From: DATADD01 sp036258675 | GTDB lineage: Bacteria > Actinomycetota > CADDZG01 > WHSQ01 | DNA length: 8,508 bases | Assembly: GCA_036258675.1 (NCBI GenBank) | Contig: DATADD010000053.1 | Location: 1-8,508, forward strand | Direction: 5' to 3' | Notes under the pieces: model-generated | The model's database searches: none | What the model saw: only the letters and a program-made list of their open reading frames with translations | Told to the model about the DNA's origin: nothing | Shown: positions 5,053 through 8,508 of the stretch, in pieces | Position numbering within the stretch: the first letter of the stretch is position 1 | Layout: every line of letters begins with the position of its first letter | Program-made: the position numbers and the translations under genes

Positions 5053-6630
5053 GTGTCGCAAGGGGAGCTCGCGGGGGTGGACAGGCCTGGGCGCGTGTGG
5101 CGCAACCTCAGCGTGCCCGCGCTCGTAGAGCTCGCGATCGGCCGCGCCGAGGCCAAGCTCGCGGCTTCGGGCGCCCTCGTGACCGCGACAGGCGCTCGGA
5201 CGGGCCGCTCTCCGCAGGACCGCTTCTTCGTGGCGCACGGCGCGGTCAAGGACCGCGTCGACTGGGGACAGGTGAACCAGCCCGTCGAGCCGCAGGTCTT
5301 CGATGCGCTGTTCGGGCGCGTTCGCGCGCACCTCGAGGGAAGGGACCTGTTCGTAGTCGACGGCATCTTCGGCGCCGATCCCGATCACTGCATCAAGCTC
5401 CGCGTCATCACGGAGCTCGCCTGGCATGCGCTCTTCGCCCATCAGCTCTTCCGCCGTCCCTCGCCGGAGGAGCTCGCCGAGTTCTCGCCCGAGTTCGCCG
5501 TCCTGGCGGCGCCCTCCTACGCGGCTGTGCCCGCGCGCGACGGGACGCGCTCGGACGCGTTCGTGGGCCTCGACCTCGAGCGCAAGCAGATCCTCATCTG
5601 CGGCACCGGCTATGCGGGGGAGATCAAGAAGTCGCTGTTCACCGCCGGCAACTATCTCTTCCCGGGGGCGGGCGTGCTGCCCATGCATTGCGCGGCGAAC
5701 GTCGGTCCGGACGGGGACGTCGCGTTGTTCTTCGGGCTCTCGGGAACGGGCAAGACGACCTTGTCGGCCGATCCGTCGCGTCGCCTCATAGGAGACGACG
5801 AACACGGGTGGTCCGACAACGGCGTCTTCAATTTCGAGGGCGGGTGCTATGCCAAGTGCATCCGGCTGTCGCGGAAGAAGGAGCCGCAGATCTGGTCGGC
5901 GATCAGGTTCGGCGCCGTCGTCGAGAACGTCGTCATGGACGATGCGTCGCGCGCCGTGGACTTCGACGACGACTCCATCACCGAGAACACACGGGCTGCG
6001 TACCCGATCGACTTCGTAACCGGCTACATCCCCGAGGGTCGCGCAGGCCACGCGGACACGATCGTGTTTCTCACCGCCGACGCCTTCGGGGTCTTGCCTC
6101 CGGTCGCGAAGCTGTCTGCCGAGGCGGCCGCCTACCACTTCTTGTCCGGCTTCACGTCCAAGCTGGCGGGCACGGAGGCGGGGCTCGGCACCGAGCCGCA
6201 GGCCACCTTCTCGGCCTGCTTCGGCGCGCCGTTCCTGCCGCTGGGGCCGTCGGTGTACTCGGACATGCTCGCCGAACGGATCGAGAGGCACGGCGCGCGC
6301 GTGTTCCTGGTCAACACGGGGTGGACGGGCGGGCCGTACGGTGTCGGGCGCCGGATAGACCTTCCCGCGACCCGGGCGATCGTGGAGGCCGCGACGTCGG
6401 GGACGCTCGACACGGTCGACACCAGGCGCCATCCCATCTTCAACCTCGAAGTCCCCACCGCGTGCCCGGGCGTGCCGAAGGACATGCTCGACCCCCAGTC
6501 GACGTGGCGGGACACCGATGCGTACGAGCGTCGAGCCAAGGAGCTGGCGCGCATGTTCGTGGACAACTTCGAGCGCTTCGCGGGGTCGGTGTCCGACGAC
6601 GTGGTCAAGGCGGGGCCGTCGGTCGACTGA
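5053..6630 (+). CDS. pckA: Phosphoenolpyruvate carboxykinase (ATP)
   Basis: It converts oxaloacetate and ATP to PEP, CO2 and ADP, the entry step of gluconeogenesis, in the cytosol. At 525 residues it is close to E. coli PckA (540), and its motifs align at a constant offset of 20 across the core. R49 in ARTGRSP matches the substrate arginine. K193 in GEIKKSLF and H212 in MHCAANVG match the Mn-binding K213 and H232. The P-loop GLSGTGKTT is at 228-236 with K234, and D248-D249 in LIGDDEHGW are the metal-binding kinase-2 pair. This is the ATP-type enzyme, unrelated in overall sequence to the GTP-type found in Mycobacterium and Streptomyces. Every catalytic residue I looked for is present. The gene faces away from the RAM-domain gene across a 139-base gap, and thiL follows 25 bases after its stop, so read-through into the thiamine genes is likely. 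Confidence 0.96.
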   Translation: MSQGELAGVDRPGRVWRNLSVPALVELAIGRAEAKLAASGALVTATGARTGRSPQDRFFVAHGAVKDRVDWGQVNQPVEPQVFDALFGRVRAHLEGRDLFVVDGIFGADPDHCIKLRVITELAWHALFAHQLFRRPSPEELAEFSPEFAVLAAPSYAAVPARDGTRSDAFVGLDLERKQILICGTGYAGEIKKSLFTAGNYLFPGAGVLPMHCAANVGPDGDVALFFGLSGTGKTTLSADPSRRLIGDDEHGWSDNGVFNFEGGCYAKCIRLSRKKEPQIWSAIRFGAVVENVVMDDASRAVDFDDDSITENTRAAYPIDFVTGYIPEGRAGHADTIVFLTADAFGVLPPVAKLSAEAAAYHFLSGFTSKLAGTEAGLGTEPQATFSACFGAPFLPLGPSVYSDMLAERIERHGARVFLVNTGWTGGPYGVGRRIDLPATRAIVEAATSGTLDTVDTRRHPIFNLEVPTACPGVPKDMLDPQSTWRDTDAYERRAKELARMFVDNFERFAGSVSDDVVKAGPSVD

Positions 6631-6649
6631 GCCCGGCCCGGGGCGGGGC
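6631..6649 (+). promoter_or_regulatory. Possible GC hairpin in the pckA-thiL gap
   Basis: GCCC (6631-6634) can pair with GGGC (6646-6649), and after a G-G mismatch GCC (6636-6638) pairs with GGC (6642-6644), leaving a 3-base loop. There is no T run, and the stem ends only 6 bases before the thiL GTG, so it could attenuate transcription or hide the thiL ribosome binding site. In DNA this GC-rich such pairings arise easily by chance. Confidence 0.25.
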
Positions 6650-6655
6650 GCGCCC

Positions 6656-7651
6656 GTGAGGGTCTCCGCTCTCGGGGAGCACGGGCTGCTCGAACGGATC
6701 GCGCGCCGGATCGGGCCCCCGCCCCCATCGGAGGTGTGGGCGGGGGACGACGCCGCGGTCGTGCCATGGCCGGACGCGCAGCTCCTGCTGACCACCGACG
6801 TCGTCGTCGAGGGCATCGACTTCAGGCTGGAGTGGTCGTCCCCGGAGGACGCGGGGTGGAAGGCGGTCGCCGCGTCCGTCTCCGACATCGCCGCGATGGG
6901 AGGCCGCCCTCAGCATGCGGTCGCGTCCCTCGCCCTGCCCGCAGAGACCCCGGTCGCGCTCGTCGACGAGCTGCTCGACGGGATGCTCGCCGCGGCCGCC
7001 CGCTGGGGCGTCTCTCTCGTGGGCGGCGATCTCAGCGGCGCCACCGAGCTGTCGCTCGCGATCGCCGCGGTCGGAGCCGCCGGTCAAGGGGGACCGGTCC
7101 TCCGCTCCGCGGCCTGCCCCGGCGACTGCCTCTGCGTCACCGGCTCCCTGGGAGGGGCCCGGGCCGGCCTCGTTGCTCTCGAGCGAGGAGCGAGATCGCC
7201 GGATCCGGAGACAGAGGCCGCGCGCGCACGGCAGCTGCGGCCGCTGGCCCGCGTCGACGAGGGCGTGGCCCTCGCCGCGGCGGGCGCGCGCGCGATGATC
7301 GACATCTCCGACGGGCTCGTCGTGGACCTGGGGCGACTCATGGCGGCGAGCGGCACCGGATGCGACGTCGATGCCGACGCCGTCCCTGTCGATCCGGCGG
7401 TCGAGCCGGTGGCGCGTCGGTGGGCCCTCGATGCTCTCGAGACCGCGTTGGTCGGGGGCGAGGACTACGAGCTGCTGCTTACGATGGAGGAGACGCTCGT
7501 CGACGCGGCGCACACGTCGCTCGAGGCGATCGGCACGCCGCTGACCCGCATCGGCGTGGTCACGGAGGGGCCCGCCCGCATCGGAGGGCGGGAGCTGGCG
7601 TCGTGGAGGGAGGAGTCGTGGGAGCACCTGCGACCCCGGTTACGGGGCTGA
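6656..7651 (+). CDS. thiL: Thiamine-monophosphate kinase
   Basis: ThiL phosphorylates thiamine monophosphate with ATP to thiamine diphosphate, the active cofactor, as the last step of synthesis. The protein has 331 residues, the normal family size. It shows the ThiL/PurM-type layout: GDDAAVV (30-36), TTDVVVEGIDF (46-56), the long helix segment AVAASVSDIAAMGG (70-83), VGGDLSGA (122-129), VTGSLGGARAGL, MIDISDGLVVDLG (214-226) and GGEDYELL (267-274). The aspartates that bind Mg-ATP in the family (D31, D32, D48, D77, D125, D216, D219) are in place. The GTG at 6656 puts the conserved LGEHGLLERI at the N-terminus as expected; the ribosome binding site is only a loose G-rich stretch. It overlaps thiD by 34 bases, which supports coupled expression of the two thiamine genes. 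Confidence 0.94.
   Translation: MRVSALGEHGLLERIARRIGPPPPSEVWAGDDAAVVPWPDAQLLLTTDVVVEGIDFRLEWSSPEDAGWKAVAASVSDIAAMGGRPQHAVASLALPAETPVALVDELLDGMLAAAARWGVSLVGGDLSGATELSLAIAAVGAAGQGGPVLRSAACPGDCLCVTGSLGGARAGLVALERGARSPDPETEAARARQLRPLARVDEGVALAAAGARAMIDISDGLVVDLGRLMAASGTGCDVDADAVPVDPAVEPVARRWALDALETALVGGEDYELLLTMEETLVDAAHTSLEAIGTPLTRIGVVTEGPARIGGRELASWREESWEHLRPRLRG
7605..7609 (+). promoter_or_regulatory. Ribosome binding site of thiD inside the thiL coding end
   Basis: GGAGG lies 8 bases before the GTG at 7618, within a longer GGAGGGAGGAG run (7605-7615). It favours GTG 7618 over the in-frame GTG at 7603, which overlaps this run. Confidence 0.6.
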
Positions 7652-8457
7652 GAACGGCGCTGACGATAGCGGGGTCGGACTCCGGCGGGGGCGCGGGGGT
7701 CCAGGCCGACCTCAAGGTCTTCTTCGCCCTCGGATGCCACGGGACGAGCGCGATCACCGCGCTCACAGCGCAGAACACGGTCGCGGTCAACGGGGTGCAC
7801 GAGGTGCCGACCGAGTTCGTCGTCGCACAGATCGAGGCAGTGGTAGACGACCTCGGGGTGGATGCGGCCAAGACCGGCATGCTCGCGAGCGCCCCGATCA
7901 TCGATGCCGTCGCCAAGGCGGTCGAGGCCCACGGGCTCGAGGCCCTCGTCGTCGACCCCGTCATGGTGTCGAAGTCCGGCGACCGCCTCCTCGCCGAGGA
8001 CGCGATCGAGGCCCTGCGCGACCGGCTCCTCCCCCTCGCCCGGGTGATGACGCCCAACCTCCACGAGGCCTCCCTGCTGGTGGGCGAGAGCATCCGGTCG
8101 CTCGACGACATGCGGGCCGCGGCGCGCTCGCTGCACGGCCGGGGGACCCGCGCCGTCCTCGTCAAGGGAGGGCACCTCGAGGGCGACGAAGCCGTCGACG
8201 TCTTCTTCGACGGGGAGGAGCTCGTCGAGCTGCGCTCCGAACGCTTCGACACAGGCGACACGCATGGCACCGGCTGTGCGCTCGCGGCCGCGATCACGGC
8301 GCGGTTGGCCCTCGGCGACGCCACGCTCCCCGCGGTCCGCTTCGCCAAGGACTTCGTCGCCGGCGCGATCCGCAACAGCGTGCGCATCGGGCGAGGCCAC
8401 GGCCCCGTCAACCCGGGGTGGCGCCTGCCCCTGGAGCGCGCTGCTCGTCCCGGCTAG
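7618..8457 (+). CDS. thiD: Hydroxymethylpyrimidine/phosphomethylpyrimidine kinase
   Basis: ThiD phosphorylates 4-amino-5-hydroxymethyl-2-methylpyrimidine (HMP) and then HMP phosphate, giving the pyrimidine diphosphate used to build thiamine. It belongs to the ribokinase-like PfkB/PdxK superfamily. The 279 residues compare with about 265 in the family. Motifs are AGSDSGGGAGVQADLK (18-33), the substrate pocket and glycine-rich start; VDAAKTGMLA; VVDPVMVSKSGDRLL; TPNLHEASLLVG; VLVKGGH; and TGDTHGTGC with the anion hole G217-T218-G219 and C220. Pyridoxal kinases share the fold, but the GSDSGGGAGVQADLK start and the adjacent thiL favour ThiD. The GTG at 7618 adds about 11 residues before the usual start but is the only one with a good ribosome binding site. 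No thiE-like domain is fused to the C-terminus, so the remaining thiamine genes lie elsewhere. Confidence 0.94.
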   Translation: MGAPATPVTGLRTALTIAGSDSGGGAGVQADLKVFFALGCHGTSAITALTAQNTVAVNGVHEVPTEFVVAQIEAVVDDLGVDAAKTGMLASAPIIDAVAKAVEAHGLEALVVDPVMVSKSGDRLLAEDAIEALRDRLLPLARVMTPNLHEASLLVGESIRSLDDMRAAARSLHGRGTRAVLVKGGHLEGDEAVDVFFDGEELVELRSERFDTGDTHGTGCALAAAITARLALGDATLPAVRFAKDFVAGAIRNSVRIGRGHGPVNPGWRLPLERAARPG

Positions 8458-8463
8458 ACCGCG

Positions 8464-8488
8464 GATGCGCCCCCGGATGAGGCGCGTC
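8464..8488 (+). terminator. Possible hairpin terminator after thiD
   Basis: Six bases after the thiD stop, GATGCGCC (8464-8471) can pair with GGCGCGTC (8481-8488) as an 8-base stem with one G-T wobble and a 9-base loop. There is no T run after it, which is common among proposed actinomycete terminators but weakens the call. The last 20 bases of the window hold nothing else recognisable. Confidence 0.35.
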
Positions 8489-8508
8489 ACGGCTCGGGCG
8501 GCTCGCCG

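Noticed and set aside
6518..6655. Upstream extension of the thiL frame into pckA
   Set aside because: The added residues are a frame-shifted reading of the conserved pckA end, and ThiL proteins start at the position given by GTG 6656.
4906..6888. A very long minus-strand open frame (about 660 codons) opposite pckA
   Set aside because: It is rich in Arg, Ala and Gly, matches no family I recognise and lies antisense to a clearly conserved enzyme. High GC removes stop codons, so long shadow frames are expected.
7465..8490. A 341-codon minus-strand frame opposite thiL and thiD
   Set aside because: Both plus-strand genes show all family motifs; the opposite frame has biased composition and no ribosome binding site or recognisable motif.
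1..8508. A defence system, mobile element or CRISPR array
   Set aside because: I looked on both strands for direct repeats, terminal inverted repeats, transposase or integrase motifs and nuclease/helicase motifs and saw none. The only P-loop recognised is that of PckA.

Overview
The window is a very GC-rich (roughly 70% or more, by eye), densely packed bacterial chromosome segment. It holds nine protein genes, the first cut by the window edge, and I see no RNA gene, insertion sequence, phage gene or CRISPR array. Most starts are GTG, gaps are short or negative, and one gene is a free-standing Lrp/AsnC sensor domain. Together with the small acidic FxxG[Q/L][E/D] repeat protein and ATP-type PEP carboxykinase, this points to a deep-branching high-GC actinomycete. 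That assignment is inference; no rRNA or phylogenetic marker is present.

Left block, plus strand (1-3162): the 3' 90% or so of ptsI (enzyme I of the sugar phosphotransferase system), then pgsA (phosphatidylglycerophosphate synthase), then an extended short-chain dehydrogenase/epimerase. The three are joined by identical 4-base GTGA overlaps and almost certainly form one transcription unit.

Middle block, minus strand (4913 down to 3152): an Lrp/AsnC ligand-binding-domain protein without a DNA-binding domain, overlapped by a PLP-dependent trans-sulfuration enzyme (cystathionine gamma-synthase/lyase family). After 56 bases comes an 84-residue very acidic protein made of a 19-residue repeat. This block converges with the left block, and the last genes of the two overlap tail to tail by 11 bases.

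Right block, plus strand (5053-8457): ATP-dependent phosphoenolpyruvate carboxykinase (pckA), then thiL and thiD. ThiD phosphorylates the HMP pyrimidine precursor and ThiL makes thiamine diphosphate, so these two belong to one pathway. pckA and ptsI both act on PEP but lie in separate transcription units. A 139-base divergent intergenic region (4914-5052) carries the signals for the middle and right blocks.

Most of the window is ordinary housekeeping. The item that looks least described is the small repeat protein at 3152-3406, whose four phenylalanines are spaced exactly 19 residues apart. The second is the pairing of a lone RAM sensor domain with a sulfur amino-acid enzyme.
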